Assembly: GCF_009832865.1 (NCBI RefSeq) | Contig: NZ_CP047130.1 | Coordinates: 4,278,001 to 4,342,000, forward strand | DNA length: 64,000 bases | Reading direction: 5' to 3' | Source of the DNA: Colwellia sp. 20A7 | GTDB lineage: Bacteria; Pseudomonadota; Gammaproteobacteria; Enterobacterales; Alteromonadaceae | In this document: positions 45,545 through 55,633 of the stretch, piece after piece | Position numbering within the stretch: the first letter of the stretch is position 1 | How the letters are laid out: every line of letters begins with the position of its first letter | Made by a program: the position numbers and the translations under genes | The notes under the pieces: model-generated | What the model was told of the DNA's origin: nothing | The model's input: only the letters and a program-made list of their open reading frames with translations | Database searches by the model: none

Positions 45545-46309
45545 CTAAAACACTAAACGGTAGCGGCCACGGCTATCTGGCGTACCTAAAAAAGGTAAGG
45601 CGTCGTTAAGGGCGGCTGGAAACTTAGGGCCTGGTGTTAAATATCCCTTGCCAGATGCTTTGCCATTTTGACCAACTGATGCGGTAAAGGTTAAGCCTAA
45701 ATCATTTTTTGGTGACATCACTAAGGTTAATACCCCGTTTGCACAGCTAATGTCAGCGCTAAGTTGACCTAATGGCACTGTTTTATCTAATGCAGTAATA
45801 CCGGCTTTCGACCACGCGCCATTACCGGTTGCACTAATACATTGGTTGTTTTTAGTGAGGTCAATTTCTGCTGATGATACTGTTAACTTAACATCACCTT
45901 GCGCTAGCATCGGTAAAGGCAGTGGTAGTTGCTGTGCAACGTCATTAGCACTGACTAATAAGTTAAGGTTTGTTAATGTCGCTTTATCTGACGACAGTGC
46001 TAAGTCAAACTGACCCTCAGGACCTGCTTTAAATGAATCCCCAAAAGTAATAGATAGCTTCGGTGTTAAACTCAATAAAGACCAAAAACTGACGCGTGCT
46101 TCCACTTTATCAATCGGTGCACCGTTAATCATCGCTTGGTTAATATGAGTATGCCAAACACTGCCGCTCACCCCCGATAGATAAATACTATTCATCACGT
46201 TTTTAGGTAAGGTCACATGCTTTAATACAAAGGCAGTGGGTAATGTTGCGATTAAAAAGCCAATATAAGCGATTAAAAAAATAATCCCCATGGCAATCTT
46301 ATTTCTCAT
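45545..46309 (-). CDS. gspN: Type II secretion system protein N
   Basis: A 254-aa inner-membrane protein of the T2SS with one N-terminal helix (residues ~5-27) and a beta-rich periplasmic domain. Family segments are GSVWHTHINQAMINGAPIDK, GPEGQFDLALSSD, and the C-terminal LPFLGTPDSRGRYRLVF. It is the last gene of the gsp operon. Its final ~19 codons are duplicated in decayed form at 45131-45185, next to the operon terminator. Confidence 0.9.
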   Translation of the reverse strand: MRNKIAMGIIFLIAYIGFLIATLPTAFVLKHVTLPKNVMNSIYLSGVSGSVWHTHINQAMINGAPIDKVEARVSFWSLLSLTPKLSITFGDSFKAGPEGQFDLALSSDKATLTNLNLLVSANDVAQQLPLPLPMLAQGDVKLTVSSAEIDLTKNNQCISATGNGAWSKAGITALDKTVPLGQLSADISCANGVLTLVMSPKNDLGLTFTASVGQNGKASGKGYLTPGPKFPAALNDALPFLGTPDSRGRYRLVF

Positions 46310-46392
46310 TGATTATCTCAGTCTTGGTTGTTCATTGATTGTTTCTTGCTGATTAACTCAGTGGAACACGTAAAATTAAAAAGAGTACTCGC

Positions 46393-46878
46393 TTAGTGCT
46401 TACCTAGCTGTAAACGACGCACTCGTACTTCGCCTTGGTTATCACCTTGCGATAGGTCAATAGCTTGCACTTGTAACCCTTCATTATTCGCTAAGCTCTC
46501 TAACCAGAGTAGTAACTGGGTAAATGGGACACTATCAAGCCACACCAGTAAAATCTCACCTTGAGGCTGCATACGTGTAATGGTCAGTTGTTGACGCTCT
46601 GCCGTGCGATTAACGATACTTGATAAACTACCACTGCTTTGCTTTACACCACCGACTGATTTCGCGCTTTTATAACGTGCTGTGTTTTCTGTTACCCATG
46701 TTAGTAGCGCTTGTCTGCTCTCAAGTCTTGTTTTGCCATTGGCAACATTATCATTGAGAGGTTGCCAAATGAGGCTATACAGTAAAAAAAGTGAACATAC
46801 TGCGCCAACGCCCATCACTAAACGTTGCTCACGTAAGTTAAGCCCTTGCCACCATGTTTTAAGTGAAGCGATATTCAT
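46393..46878 (-). CDS. gspM: Type II secretion system protein M
   Basis: A 161-aa inner-membrane platform protein. It has a short cytoplasmic start (KTWWQGLNLREQRLVMGVGA), one helix (residues ~22-40) and a ferredoxin-like periplasmic domain (VNRTAERQQLTITRMQPQGE, LLLWLESLANNEGLQVQAID). It partners GspL. Its ATG overlaps the gspL stop by one base (TAATG). Confidence 0.9.
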   Translation of the reverse strand: MNIASLKTWWQGLNLREQRLVMGVGAVCSLFLLYSLIWQPLNDNVANGKTRLESRQALLTWVTENTARYKSAKSVGGVKQSSGSLSSIVNRTAERQQLTITRMQPQGEILLVWLDSVPFTQLLLWLESLANNEGLQVQAIDLSQGDNQGEVRVRRLQLGKH

Positions 46879-48320
46879 TACGAGCCTTCCTTGCTAACAA
46901 TACTAAAGGAGCCAGTTACTTGCTCACCCTGATTATTCTGTGCACCTTGTTTTACCTCAACGTTTGCTAAGGCTAATGCATTTTTAAATTGTTCAAAGTG
47001 CTGATAATCATCAGCAATGGCTTGTAACCTAAGCTCTTGTCTTTTACCGTCAAACTTTAACGACTCAGGTTTTAAGCTCGGGACTTTAGCAAAGGCGGGT
47101 TGTACTTGTGCCAACATCGATAAAAAGCCAACTTGCTCAGTTGCACTACCCAAACTTGATAACTCTCGGCTAAGCTGTGATTTTATTGTGCCAATACGAA
47201 CACGTTTAGCCCCAGGGAATGCTTGCTGATATTGTTTAATAATTTGCGCTTCAATGTCTGCTTGTTGTGCTGAGAGTTGAAATAACTGTGCACTTTTATA
47301 ACCCACATTTAACAATAAAGCACAAACAGCAAATCCTGCTGCCCAAAGCCAATTATTAATATGCGGTGAGCGGCGCTCTTTTACTTTAAACTCGCCTTGC
47401 AATAAGTTGAATGTACTCGCTTGGCTATGTTTTTGACTGCTCTGTTGAGCAAACAAGGCTAACGGTAGCTCTTCTCCTGCATTGACTATGGTAATCGCTG
47501 ACTTGCTGTCTTTAGCATCAAGCTTATCGATTGATTCAAATGCGGGTAAAGCTGAATAAGCATTAATCGTTAAGATATTGTCTGACGTTGTATTGCTTTG
47601 AGCATTGCTTTGACTACTATTTTGCGCATCACTTTTAACCGCATTTTTAGCGGCATTTTTTTTGTCACTGACGTCTTCTGCCGCTTGGGCTAAAGCAATT
47701 CTATTTTGTAGCGTAAATTGCCACGCTTCACTATCAAGTGCATAGCCTTGCCATGCACCTTGGCGAATAATAATCTGCGTTGGCTTATGTTGCCCACTTA
47801 AGCGCTGTCCCGTTACAGTCGCTTGCGATGAAACACGCTCAGGGTGTAGCGCAATAGCGCTCCACTGCTCGTCAACATAAGGCATCGCCAATACATCAGG
47901 CAGCATGCTTTTAGTATTAATACCGGCGTCATCTAGCCAAGACTGCCACAATAACATTTGTGCACGTTGAGTAATGGCAACAAAGCAGTTATGTTCGCTG
48001 TTATCATTAGTAATATTGGCATAGGCAAAGAATAACTCATCAACATCTTGTGCTAACTCATCTTCTAACATGTAAGGCACAGCAGAAAGCATTGCTCTGT
48101 GTGACTTAGTGGGTACGGTTAAACGTTTTAATAAGACGTCACAGCTGGGTACAAAGACCTTAACAATACGTTGTTGTGCTTTTTCGGTTAATGCGCTTAA
48201 CTGCTCAGCATGGGTTAATACACCACTGGCAATAATTTCTTGCTCTAGCGTATTGAATATCAACCAAGATATTTCATCTTGGGCTTGGCTACCTAGGCGT
48301 ATATATAAAGTTTCGGCCAT
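46878..48320 (-). CDS. gspL: Type II secretion system protein L
   Basis: A 480-aa protein that links the ATPase GspE to the membrane platform. The cytoplasmic actin-like domain (residues 1-~280: KVFVPSCDVLLKRLTVPTKS, MLSAVPYMLEDELAQDVDEL) is followed by a Ser/Asn/Lys/Ala-rich insertion near 215-250, one helix near 325-345, and a periplasmic ferredoxin-like domain. It is longer than the ~400 residues typical for the family, mainly because of the insertion. Only 66 bases separate it from gspG, where gspHIJK would normally lie. Confidence 0.92.
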   Translation of the reverse strand: MAETLYIRLGSQAQDEISWLIFNTLEQEIIASGVLTHAEQLSALTEKAQQRIVKVFVPSCDVLLKRLTVPTKSHRAMLSAVPYMLEDELAQDVDELFFAYANITNDNSEHNCFVAITQRAQMLLWQSWLDDAGINTKSMLPDVLAMPYVDEQWSAIALHPERVSSQATVTGQRLSGQHKPTQIIIRQGAWQGYALDSEAWQFTLQNRIALAQAAEDVSDKKNAAKNAVKSDAQNSSQSNAQSNTTSDNILTINAYSALPAFESIDKLDAKDSKSAITIVNAGEELPLALFAQQSSQKHSQASTFNLLQGEFKVKERRSPHINNWLWAAGFAVCALLLNVGYKSAQLFQLSAQQADIEAQIIKQYQQAFPGAKRVRIGTIKSQLSRELSSLGSATEQVGFLSMLAQVQPAFAKVPSLKPESLKFDGKRQELRLQAIADDYQHFEQFKNALALANVEVKQGAQNNQGEQVTGSFSIVSKEGS

Positions 48321-48386
48321 TAATTGTGTCCTACAGTGCTTCAGTTCGGAAAATAAGTTGGGCTAAAATATCAAAAATAAAATTAT

Positions 48387-48839
48387 TTATTGATAGTCGC
48401 CTAGATTCCAATTGCCGATATCGTCTTCAGTCCCAACTTCCCCGTCTGGTCCTGCAGTAAATACATCCATTTTTCCTTGCTCACCTGGATTCAATAAAAA
48501 GTATTCATTGCCCCACGGATCTTTAGGAAGACGTTTTACATACCCTCCATCAGGAAAACGACGTGGGATAGGCTCGATGTCAGTTTGATCTGTTAATGCT
48601 TCTAACCCTTGTTCTGTACTTGGATAATCGTAATTATCTAACTTGTACATACTCAATGAGTTCTCTAATGCGGTAACATCTTGTACTGCTTTTTGTAATT
48701 TAGCAGTATCTTGGCTGCCCATTAAATTTGGCACAACAACACTTAGCATCATGCCGATAATCACAATAACAACCATAACTTCTAACAGGGTAAAACCTTG
48801 TGATTTTTTGTACGTGTTTTTTAATTTATTATTAACCAT
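48387..48839 (-). CDS. gspG: Type II secretion system major pseudopilin GspG
   Basis: A 150-aa major pseudopilin. The prepilin site is in KKSQGFTLLEVMVVIVIIGM, with cleavage after the Gly and the Glu five residues on. The C-terminal calcium-binding region has DPWGNEYFLLNPGEQGKMDV and GPDGEVGTEDDIGNWN. ATG 48839 gives a short basic leader; the frame is open for five more codons upstream. It stands alone between gspE and gspL, with gspF missing before it and gspHIJK after it. Confidence 0.95.
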   Translation of the reverse strand: MVNNKLKNTYKKSQGFTLLEVMVVIVIIGMMLSVVVPNLMGSQDTAKLQKAVQDVTALENSLSMYKLDNYDYPSTEQGLEALTDQTDIEPIPRRFPDGGYVKRLPKDPWGNEYFLLNPGEQGKMDVFTAGPDGEVGTEDDIGNWNLGDYQ

Positions 48840-48923
48840 TATTTTCCTAACCACCTATCTAATTAAACTAATTTCGTTAATCTAATAATTGCCGAATCCA
48901 ACTTTACTTTAGGATCTTAGCCA

Positions 48924-50660
48924 TTAATCTTCTCGGGTAACGCGCAATACTTCTTCAAGCGTTGTTTGCCCCAACATGACTTTATCAAAGCCATCACGTC
49001 TAATTGACGCGGTGTTGGTGCGTATATATTTCTCTATGCCTTGCTCACCATGCCCGTTATGAATCAGCTCACGGACAGTGTCATCAACCACTAATAATTC
49101 ATGAATACCGGTTCTACCACGATAACCTTTAAAGTTACATTCCTTGCAACCTTTCGGGTGGTAAATCACTTGTTGATTGTCGCTCGGTAAATTCAGTAAC
49201 GTGCACTCTTCTGCACTGGGTAAATGACTTTCTCTACAATGTGGACACAAGGTTCTTACTAAGCGCTGCGCCAGTACGCCCAATAAACTCGACGATAATA
49301 AGAACGGCTCAACACCCATGTCTTCCATTCGCGTTATTGCCCCAGCAGCCGTATTGGTATGCAAGGTCGATAAGACTAAATGACCAGTTAAACTGGCTTG
49401 CACGCCTATTTGTGCTGTTTCTAAATCGCGAATCTCACCCACCATCACAACATCCGGGTCTTGACGTAAAATAGCACGTAAGCCTCTGGCGAAGGTCATG
49501 TCGACCTTGGTGTTCACTTGGGTTTGTCCAATGCCTTCAATCGCAAATTCGATTGGGTCTTCGACGGTTAGAATATTACGTTCACGCTCATCGATTTGTG
49601 TTAATCCCGCATACAAGGTCGTACTTTTACCCGAGCCCGTTGGCCCAGTAACAAGGATAATACCGTGCGGTTTTTCAATTAGCTGACCAAAGGCGTGACG
49701 ATTAGCATCAGTCATGCCTAAATCTTGTAAATCTAATCGCGCAGCGTTTTTATCAAGTAAACGTAATACTACGCGCTCACCATGACCGGTTGGCATGGTC
49801 GATACACGTACATCAACTGCACGACCACCAATACGCAATGAAATACGACCATCTTGTGGGATACGTTTTTCAGCGATATCAAGCTTCGCCATGACCTTAA
49901 TACGTGAAACAAGCAATGAGGCAAGTTTACGATTCGGTTTTAATACTTCACGTAACACACCATCAACACGAAAACGTATTTGCAGGGCATTTTCAAAGGT
50001 TTCAATGTGAATATCACTGGCACCTTCTTTAATGGCCTCACTGAGCATCGCATTAATGAGTTTGATGATTGGCGCGTCATCTTCATTTTCGAGTAAATCT
50101 TCGCTTTCGGTCATCTCATCAGCAAGGGAGTATAAATCAACTTCGTTACCAATATCTTCCATCATCTGCTGCGCTTCTGATGAATCACGTTGATACGCTT
50201 GCGTGAGTAATAACTCAAAGGCGGCAACTTCTTGTACTCGAAAGCTAAAGGGCGCTTTAATAATACGGCGCACTTCAACAATGGTATCAACGCTGATATT
50301 GGCCAAGCAATGCAGCACATAGTGCTCATCTTCTTTAGCGAGCAATACGCCAAAACGTTTCGCAAAGGCAAACGGTAAACGCCACGCGATAGCGGTTTCT
50401 TCACTGATTTCAGTTAACGCTTCACGCTCACTGTCGCTTAGGTTATCTGCTGCGTTGTTAGCGTTGTTATCAGCGCTCGCCTCAGTTGTACTGCCTGAGG
50501 TATTACTGACTAAACTCTCCACTAAGCTGTCAACATTATCTGCAATGGCCGCATGGTCCAAATCAACCGACTCACCAAGCGCTGTTGCGCTTTGCTCATC
50601 GATTGTAGTGACCGTGTTGCTTTTGCTTGCTCCGCTGTCTTTTATTACATCGTCAGACAT
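48924..50660 (-). CDS. gspE: Type II secretion system ATPase GspE
   Basis: A 578-aa hexameric ATPase that drives pseudopilus assembly. Walker A is GPTGSGKST at 339-347, Asp box TVEDPIEF, and Walker [13 protein letters not shown]. The zinc-binding tetracysteine region is CPHCRE and [14 protein letters not shown]. About 80 N-terminal residues are extra, acidic and low-complexity (Ser, Asp, Asn, Ala), before the usual domain starts near [12 protein letters not shown]. Its ATG overlaps the gspD stop (TAATG). At its own stop another TAATG is followed by only five codons and a stop, where gspF should begin. Confidence 0.95.
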   Translation of the reverse strand: MSDDVIKDSGASKSNTVTTIDEQSATALGESVDLDHAAIADNVDSLVESLVSNTSGSTTEASADNNANNAADNLSDSEREALTEISEETAIAWRLPFAFAKRFGVLLAKEDEHYVLHCLANISVDTIVEVRRIIKAPFSFRVQEVAAFELLLTQAYQRDSSEAQQMMEDIGNEVDLYSLADEMTESEDLLENEDDAPIIKLINAMLSEAIKEGASDIHIETFENALQIRFRVDGVLREVLKPNRKLASLLVSRIKVMAKLDIAEKRIPQDGRISLRIGGRAVDVRVSTMPTGHGERVVLRLLDKNAARLDLQDLGMTDANRHAFGQLIEKPHGIILVTGPTGSGKSTTLYAGLTQIDERERNILTVEDPIEFAIEGIGQTQVNTKVDMTFARGLRAILRQDPDVVMVGEIRDLETAQIGVQASLTGHLVLSTLHTNTAAGAITRMEDMGVEPFLLSSSLLGVLAQRLVRTLCPHCRESHLPSAEECTLLNLPSDNQQVIYHPKGCKECNFKGYRGRTGIHELLVVDDTVRELIHNGHGEQGIEKYIRTNTASIRRDGFDKVMLGQTTLEEVLRVTRED

Positions 50661-52825
50661 TATTCATCATTCTCTTTAACATCATTGACCGGCAAATCGT
50701 CTTTTATTGAGTATTCTTTAAGACGCTTATCGTCTTGTACTGATTCTTGATACGCTTCAAACGATGGTGGTAACGTTAATTCATCACTCCACTGCGGCAA
50801 AAGAGGTAGGTTATCATCGTCCATTAACGATAAACCTTCTTCTTGCTTGCGTAATTGGTCTGCGCGAATAAAGTTATATTTCTCTTTCGCCATACTGTGC
50901 ATCATTGCTGAATCAGTAATGATTTGCGGCTTAAGAAATACCATCAAGTTACGCTTACGCGTGCTACTGCTTGTTGACTTAAATAAGTGACCAATAATCG
51001 GGATGTCACCAAGTAACGGTACTTTTTGCACGCTTTCTTGTACATCTTCATCAATCAAGCCACCTAAGATAACCGTTTGACCACTTTCTACCATCACGGT
51101 GGTTTTGATTTCACGTTTGTTAATTGAAATATCGACACCCGTTGCGCCACTCACCGAAGAGACTTCTTGCTCAATGGTAAGCTGTACGCTGTTACCTTCG
51201 TTAATTTGTGGCGTCACTAATAATTTAATTCCCACTTCTTGACGTTCAACCGTTTGAAAAGGATTACCGTTATTACTACCCGTTTGAGAGCCTGTAATCA
51301 CTGGGATTTCTTGGCCTACTAAGAAGTATGCTTCTTCATTATCCATGGTGGTAATGCTAGGGGTTGCTAGAATATTAGAGTTAGTGTCTGAGCTAACTGC
51401 TTGTACAATCGCGCCCCAGTCATTTTTCATAATACCAAACATACCGCCACTAACAGTACCCAATAGCTGCGCTAATAAAGTGTAATCACCGTCGGTATCA
51501 TTGAGTGTATATTCATCTGAAATTTTCTCACCCGTTTCAGAAGAGTACACCGCAGGAACGGTATCACCATCAATACTGTCCGCAGCTTTAACACCCGCGG
51601 CAATACTTGAAACAGGCGCTACGCCGTTAGTGAACTGAGTAAAACCACCCGCTTCACTGTACCATTGCACACCTAGTTGTGCGCCATCGCTTTCATAGAC
51701 TTCAACAATAATGGCTTCAATATGAACTTGTGCTCTTGGTACGTCTAATTGGCGAATAACGCCTTCTAATGAACGTAACATCTCAGGTTGTCCGGTGATA
51801 ACAACGGTATTGGTTGCTTCATGGGCTTCGATACTGGTTTCGTTTTGTCCATTTGTTTTACCACCGGCTCTTGACGCTTGTGCTTCAGAAGATATAGTTT
51901 TACTAACACCGCTAAGCACTTTGACTAAATCTTCAGCTTTTGAGTATTTTAAGTAGTAAACACGGGTATTGCCGTTGCTCTCTAATTCGCTATCAAGTCG
52001 CTTCACTAAACGCACAACGCGCTCACGTGCTTTTACTTCACCACTAACAATAACGCTGTTACTGCGGTCATCGGCAACAATGGTCGGAATTAAGAAGGTT
52101 GCTTGCGCTGTTTTACCGGCACTTGGCTTATTCATCGCTTCAATAATACGCACCATCTCACCTGCTGATGCATATTGTAATTTAATAATTTCTACGTCTT
52201 GGTCACCCGCTCTATCAACACGTTCAATGATGTTCACTAAACGATTAACCGTCGCCGCTGTACCCGTTAACATAATGACGTTAGCTGGGTCATAGTTTGT
52301 GACGTTACCGCCACCTGCTTGGTCAGACAGTTGACGCAATAACGGCACAAGCTCACGTACCGTGACATTCTTTACTTCAACAATGCGTGTCACCATTTCA
52401 TCGCCAACAATACTGCCGCCGCTGTCAACTACCGGAATAGCTGAGGTTTTAGCATCTTTATTACGAATGATTTTTACAATGTTGTTTTCACGCTCAATCG
52501 CCGCAAACCCATACACCGCTAACACGTTTAAGAAAAACTGATAATATTGCTCTTCCGATAACAAGTCATAACTGCGCACATTAATTTTACCGCGCACGTT
52601 CGGGTCAACAATCATGGTCTTTTTCAAGTTTTTACCCACAATAGTGACAAACTCGACAATTTCTGTGTCTTTAAAGCTTGGCGAATACTCCGCAGCGCTC
52701 GCTTGTCCCACCGCAAAAATACCGCTAAAGCTCAATGCTGTCACTAAAACCAAACTCAATGATTGAAGTTGCTTAAACTTGTGGCGTAATGGCTTAACCA
52801 CAATGGCGTTTAAGGTTGTGCCCAT
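50660..52825 (-). CDS. gspD: Type II secretion system secretin GspD
   Basis: A 721-aa outer-membrane secretin. The signal peptide is long, cut near VGQASAAEY (residue ~44). N0 begins [21 protein letters not shown]1-N3 follow ([58 protein letters not shown]). The secretin core has [30 protein letters not shown] and [20 protein letters not shown] sequence. The C-terminal tail of ~90 residues is the usual S-domain region and is acidic. It is the largest gene of the operon. Confidence 0.96.
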   Translation of the reverse strand: MGTTLNAIVVKPLRHKFKQLQSLSLVLVTALSFSGIFAVGQASAAEYSPSFKDTEIVEFVTIVGKNLKKTMIVDPNVRGKINVRSYDLLSEEQYYQFFLNVLAVYGFAAIERENNIVKIIRNKDAKTSAIPVVDSGGSIVGDEMVTRIVEVKNVTVRELVPLLRQLSDQAGGGNVTNYDPANVIMLTGTAATVNRLVNIIERVDRAGDQDVEIIKLQYASAGEMVRIIEAMNKPSAGKTAQATFLIPTIVADDRSNSVIVSGEVKARERVVRLVKRLDSELESNGNTRVYYLKYSKAEDLVKVLSGVSKTISSEAQASRAGGKTNGQNETSIEAHEATNTVVITGQPEMLRSLEGVIRQLDVPRAQVHIEAIIVEVYESDGAQLGVQWYSEAGGFTQFTNGVAPVSSIAAGVKAADSIDGDTVPAVYSSETGEKISDEYTLNDTDGDYTLLAQLLGTVSGGMFGIMKNDWGAIVQAVSSDTNSNILATPSITTMDNEEAYFLVGQEIPVITGSQTGSNNGNPFQTVERQEVGIKLLVTPQINEGNSVQLTIEQEVSSVSGATGVDISINKREIKTTVMVESGQTVILGGLIDEDVQESVQKVPLLGDIPIIGHLFKSTSSSTRKRNLMVFLKPQIITDSAMMHSMAKEKYNFIRADQLRKQEEGLSLMDDDNLPLLPQWSDELTLPPSFEAYQESVQDDKRLKEYSIKDDLPVNDVKENDE

Positions 52826-52929
52826 GAAAAATTCCTTATTGCTTCTTTGCTATCCACGATGAATACCAAAGGTTAATACTAAAGGCTCACACTCAAGATA
52901 AATGCAAACGTTAATGCTAAAATAGGTTG

Positions 52930-53901
52930 TTATTCAATACTAAACATTATTTCAATTAGCTCGTTGTTTCGCTCAACTAACAATGAAATGTTTTGTGCTG
53001 TTTTTAAGGCTGACATCGCTTGTGCTGCCTCTAAAGGCACCAATAAATCATGCCCATTCATTTGTGTTGCTACATCGCCTGACTTTAAACCCGATAAGGC
53101 AAAAAACTCAGGACTTTTACCCGGTGATAAACGATACCCCGAAATCTGACCGTTTTTACGGGCCGGTGTAATGCGAAGGTAATCGGTTATTTTTCCTGGA
53201 TTGTTGTTTAAATCATTACGTAACTGTTGTGCTGCTTGTTTTAAATTATCATTCTTGCGTTGGTCAATGACCGTGCCCTTTTCAGGAGCGACTTTCGGGC
53301 CACTTCGCTCAGCGGCATTCGCATTGTGCGCTTTTTTATGCGACACACTTTGCGCCGGTTGATTATAGTCAGCGCCATCAAGCATCAAGGTTTCTAAACG
53401 TCCTGACTGCTTAATGATAACCCGGTCAATTAATACTTTTTCAAGCGTTGCCCGCGTACCTTCAATAATGTCATCAATACCGTAGGTCGCTTGCTTTTTA
53501 TTATGTTCAATAACCGCAGCCGCAATCGCCATATTATCACTGGCCACTAAACCTGATAAGGTCAGTTGTAAACGCGTTTCAGGTGCTGAGGTGATTTCTT
53601 CTATCGTTTGTGTTTTGGCTACTTGATTATACTCGCCAAACAAATGCAACGATTGTAATTGCGATAAATCAACCTTATTACCTTGTAATTGATTTTGTGC
53701 TTGTCGTTGAGCGGCACTGAGATTACCTGCATTTTTATTACCAATGCTTTGTCCCGCCGTTGGCATTATCATCCAGGTGATCTTGGCCAAGATAAAAGCG
53801 ATATAAATTAACAACAACACACTCATCGCTTGTGCAATAGTTCGTTGTGGTAATTTTGCTAACGCAGCCGAGAGTGATGTAAAGTTGTTAGTTAAAGTCA
53901 T
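52930..53901 (-). CDS. gspC: Type II secretion system protein C
   Basis: A 323-aa inner-membrane protein that connects the platform to the secretin. ATG 53901 is chosen (MTLTNNFTSLSAALAKLPQR) because the extra 24 codons upstream are not family-like. It has one helix (residues ~25-47), then the HR domain (DLSQLQSLHLFGEYN, TRLQLTLSGLVASDNMAIAA, ATYGIDDIIEGTRATLEKVL). A C-terminal PDZ-like domain has YRLSPGKSPEFFALSGLKSG and DVATQMNGHDL. It is the first gene of the operon. Confidence 0.92.
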   Translation of the reverse strand: MTLTNNFTSLSAALAKLPQRTIAQAMSVLLLIYIAFILAKITWMIMPTAGQSIGNKNAGNLSAAQRQAQNQLQGNKVDLSQLQSLHLFGEYNQVAKTQTIEEITSAPETRLQLTLSGLVASDNMAIAAAVIEHNKKQATYGIDDIIEGTRATLEKVLIDRVIIKQSGRLETLMLDGADYNQPAQSVSHKKAHNANAAERSGPKVAPEKGTVIDQRKNDNLKQAAQQLRNDLNNNPGKITDYLRITPARKNGQISGYRLSPGKSPEFFALSGLKSGDVATQMNGHDLLVPLEAAQAMSALKTAQNISLLVERNNELIEIMFSIE

Positions 53902-54326
53902 TGATATTTTAAACTTCTTTTTTACTTCATCATTAAAAGTGATTCTCTCACTTAAAATGTAAAATATGTGCAATTACAATATAAGGCTACCGATAATACT
54001 TGACCATTAGCCCACCAACAAGCGATGTCAGTCGTTTTTAACTAATATTTACAAAAAAACACAAAAGAGTGCGAAGTTTATACGTGAATATGCTATTTTT
54101 CTGCTAAATAAATATCTAAAATTACACACACATATTTTATAGTAACGACACAAATTAAACAGTCTTCATATGGCAACAGCAATGAAGAATAGTTCAACTT
54201 TATTGACATTAAACAAAGTTAATAAAGCTCTCTAATATTTATCCTTGATTACTCTGCCAAAGCCCATACTATAATTAAAAGCTAATAGTTATATGAGAAC
54301 TGTTAACGTGATGGATTTTTAATTAT
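53902..54326. other. Divergent spacer between gspC and hslR
   Basis: A 425-bp AT-rich region carrying the promoter of the gsp operon on one side and of hslR-hslO on the other. A sigma-32-like promoter is at 54244-54268. Nothing else was recognised. Confidence 0.5.
54244..54268 (+). promoter_or_regulatory. Sigma-32-like heat-shock promoter of hslR-hslO
   Basis: CTTGATT (-35) and GCCCATA (-10) with an 11-bp spacer resemble the RpoH consensus CTTGAAA and CCCCATnT. The site lies ~58 bp before the hslR ATG. hslR and hslO are heat-shock genes in E. coli, so the match is in the expected place. Confidence 0.5.
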
Positions 54327-54731
54327 ATGACAATGATAAAAAACACTGAGTTTACATCAGCTAGGCTAGATAAATGGCTCTGGGCTGCCCGTTTTTATAA
54401 GACTCGTGCAATAGCAAAGCAAATGATAGATGGTGGTAAGGTCTTTTATAATGGACAACGAGCCAAATCAAGTAAAGCTGTAGCCATTGGTGATTTTATT
54501 AAAGTACGACAAGGTTTTGATGAAAAGGAAGTTGAAGTTATCGCATTAGCCGATAAACGACGCGATGCTACTTTTGCTCAAACCTTATTTAAAGAAACGG
54601 CTAAAAGTATTGAAATAAGAAAAAAGAATAGCTTAGCTCGCCAACAAGGCATTTTACTTAGCCCTGCAAGTGATACTAAACCCGATAAAAAACAACGCCG
54701 AAAACTACGAGAATTTAAAGAAAGGATATAA
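54327..54731 (+). CDS. hslR: Heat shock protein 15, ribosome-associated
   Basis: A 134-aa basic RNA-binding protein with an S4 domain: RLDKWLWAARFYKTRAIAKQ, then GGKVFYNGQRAKSSKAVAIGD. The C-terminal tail is lysine/arginine-rich (KPDKKQRRKLREFKERI). Hsp15 binds free 50S subunits carrying a nascent chain, helping to recycle stalled ribosomes. hslO follows five bases later on the same strand, as in E. coli. Confidence 0.94.
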   Translation: MTMIKNTEFTSARLDKWLWAARFYKTRAIAKQMIDGGKVFYNGQRAKSSKAVAIGDFIKVRQGFDEKEVEVIALADKRRDATFAQTLFKETAKSIEIRKKNSLARQQGILLSPASDTKPDKKQRRKLREFKERI

Positions 54732-54736
54732 TCACT

Positions 54737-55633
54737 ATGTCTACAAACGACATCAGTAAAACCGACGTACTAAACCGCTACTTATTTAACGATAGACATG
54801 TTCGTGGCGAATTAGTGCAATTAAGTAAAAGTTATCAATCAATTATTAATAACCATAATTATCCTCTGGGTGTACGCTTATTATTAGGTGAACTGCTAGC
54901 TGCCACTTGCCTACTGACGGCTACCTTAAAATTTGAAGGGGAAATCACCGTACAATTACAAGGAGATGGTCCGGTCGGTTATATGTCTGTTAATGGTGAT
55001 AATAATCAAAAATTACGCGGCATTGCCAAAGTTGTAGAAACAGAAAAAGCCAATAATGCACATTCTTTAAAAGAGCTTATAGGTAAAGGCAATATGATCA
55101 TTACCGTCAAGCCTAAAAACGGTGAAGCTTATCAAGGAATTGTTGCCCTAGATCAGCCGACACTTGCACAATGTTTTTCTCAATACTTTGAAGTTTCAGC
55201 TCAAATACCAACCCAAGTATGGTTATTTAGCGATGATGAGAAACAACAAGTTGCTGGTAGTTTAGTTCAATTATTACCTGACGGTGATGGCAGCATCGAA
55301 AATAAGGAACAGCAACAAGAAGATTTTCAACATTTAGCGCAGTTAACGAATACGATTAAAGCGGATGAGATATTTTCTTTAGAGGCTGAAGCACTGCTCT
55401 ACCGTTTATACCATCAAGAGAAGGTTAGTTTATTTGATCCCCAAACAGTAAGTTATCAATGTGGTTGTTCAAGTGAAAAATGTTTTAGCGCTATTGCACA
55501 AATTGAAGGAGATGAAATTGAAGCAATATTAGCGGAACAGGGCAAAATTTCGATGACCTGTGACTATTGTTTGACTACATACGACTTTTTTAATGAACAA
55601 TTAAAAAGTTTCATTTCGAAAGATAGCTATTAG
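54737..55633 (+). CDS. hslO: Redox-regulated chaperone Hsp33
   Basis: A 298-aa cytoplasmic holdase chaperone switched on by oxidation. The N-terminal core has LGELLAATCLLTATLKFEGE, LQGDGPVGYMSVNGD and YFEVSAQIPTQVWLF. The C-terminal zinc centre has CGCSSEKC and CDYC (spacing CxC...CxxC) within residues ~235-275. Length is typical. It shares the hslR promoter and precedes pckA by 340 bp. Confidence 0.95.
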   Translation: MSTNDISKTDVLNRYLFNDRHVRGELVQLSKSYQSIINNHNYPLGVRLLLGELLAATCLLTATLKFEGEITVQLQGDGPVGYMSVNGDNNQKLRGIAKVVETEKANNAHSLKELIGKGNMIITVKPKNGEAYQGIVALDQPTLAQCFSQYFEVSAQIPTQVWLFSDDEKQQVAGSLVQLLPDGDGSIENKEQQQEDFQHLAQLTNTIKADEIFSLEAEALLYRLYHQEKVSLFDPQTVSYQCGCSSEKCFSAIAQIEGDEIEAILAEQGKISMTCDYCLTTYDFFNEQLKSFISKDSY

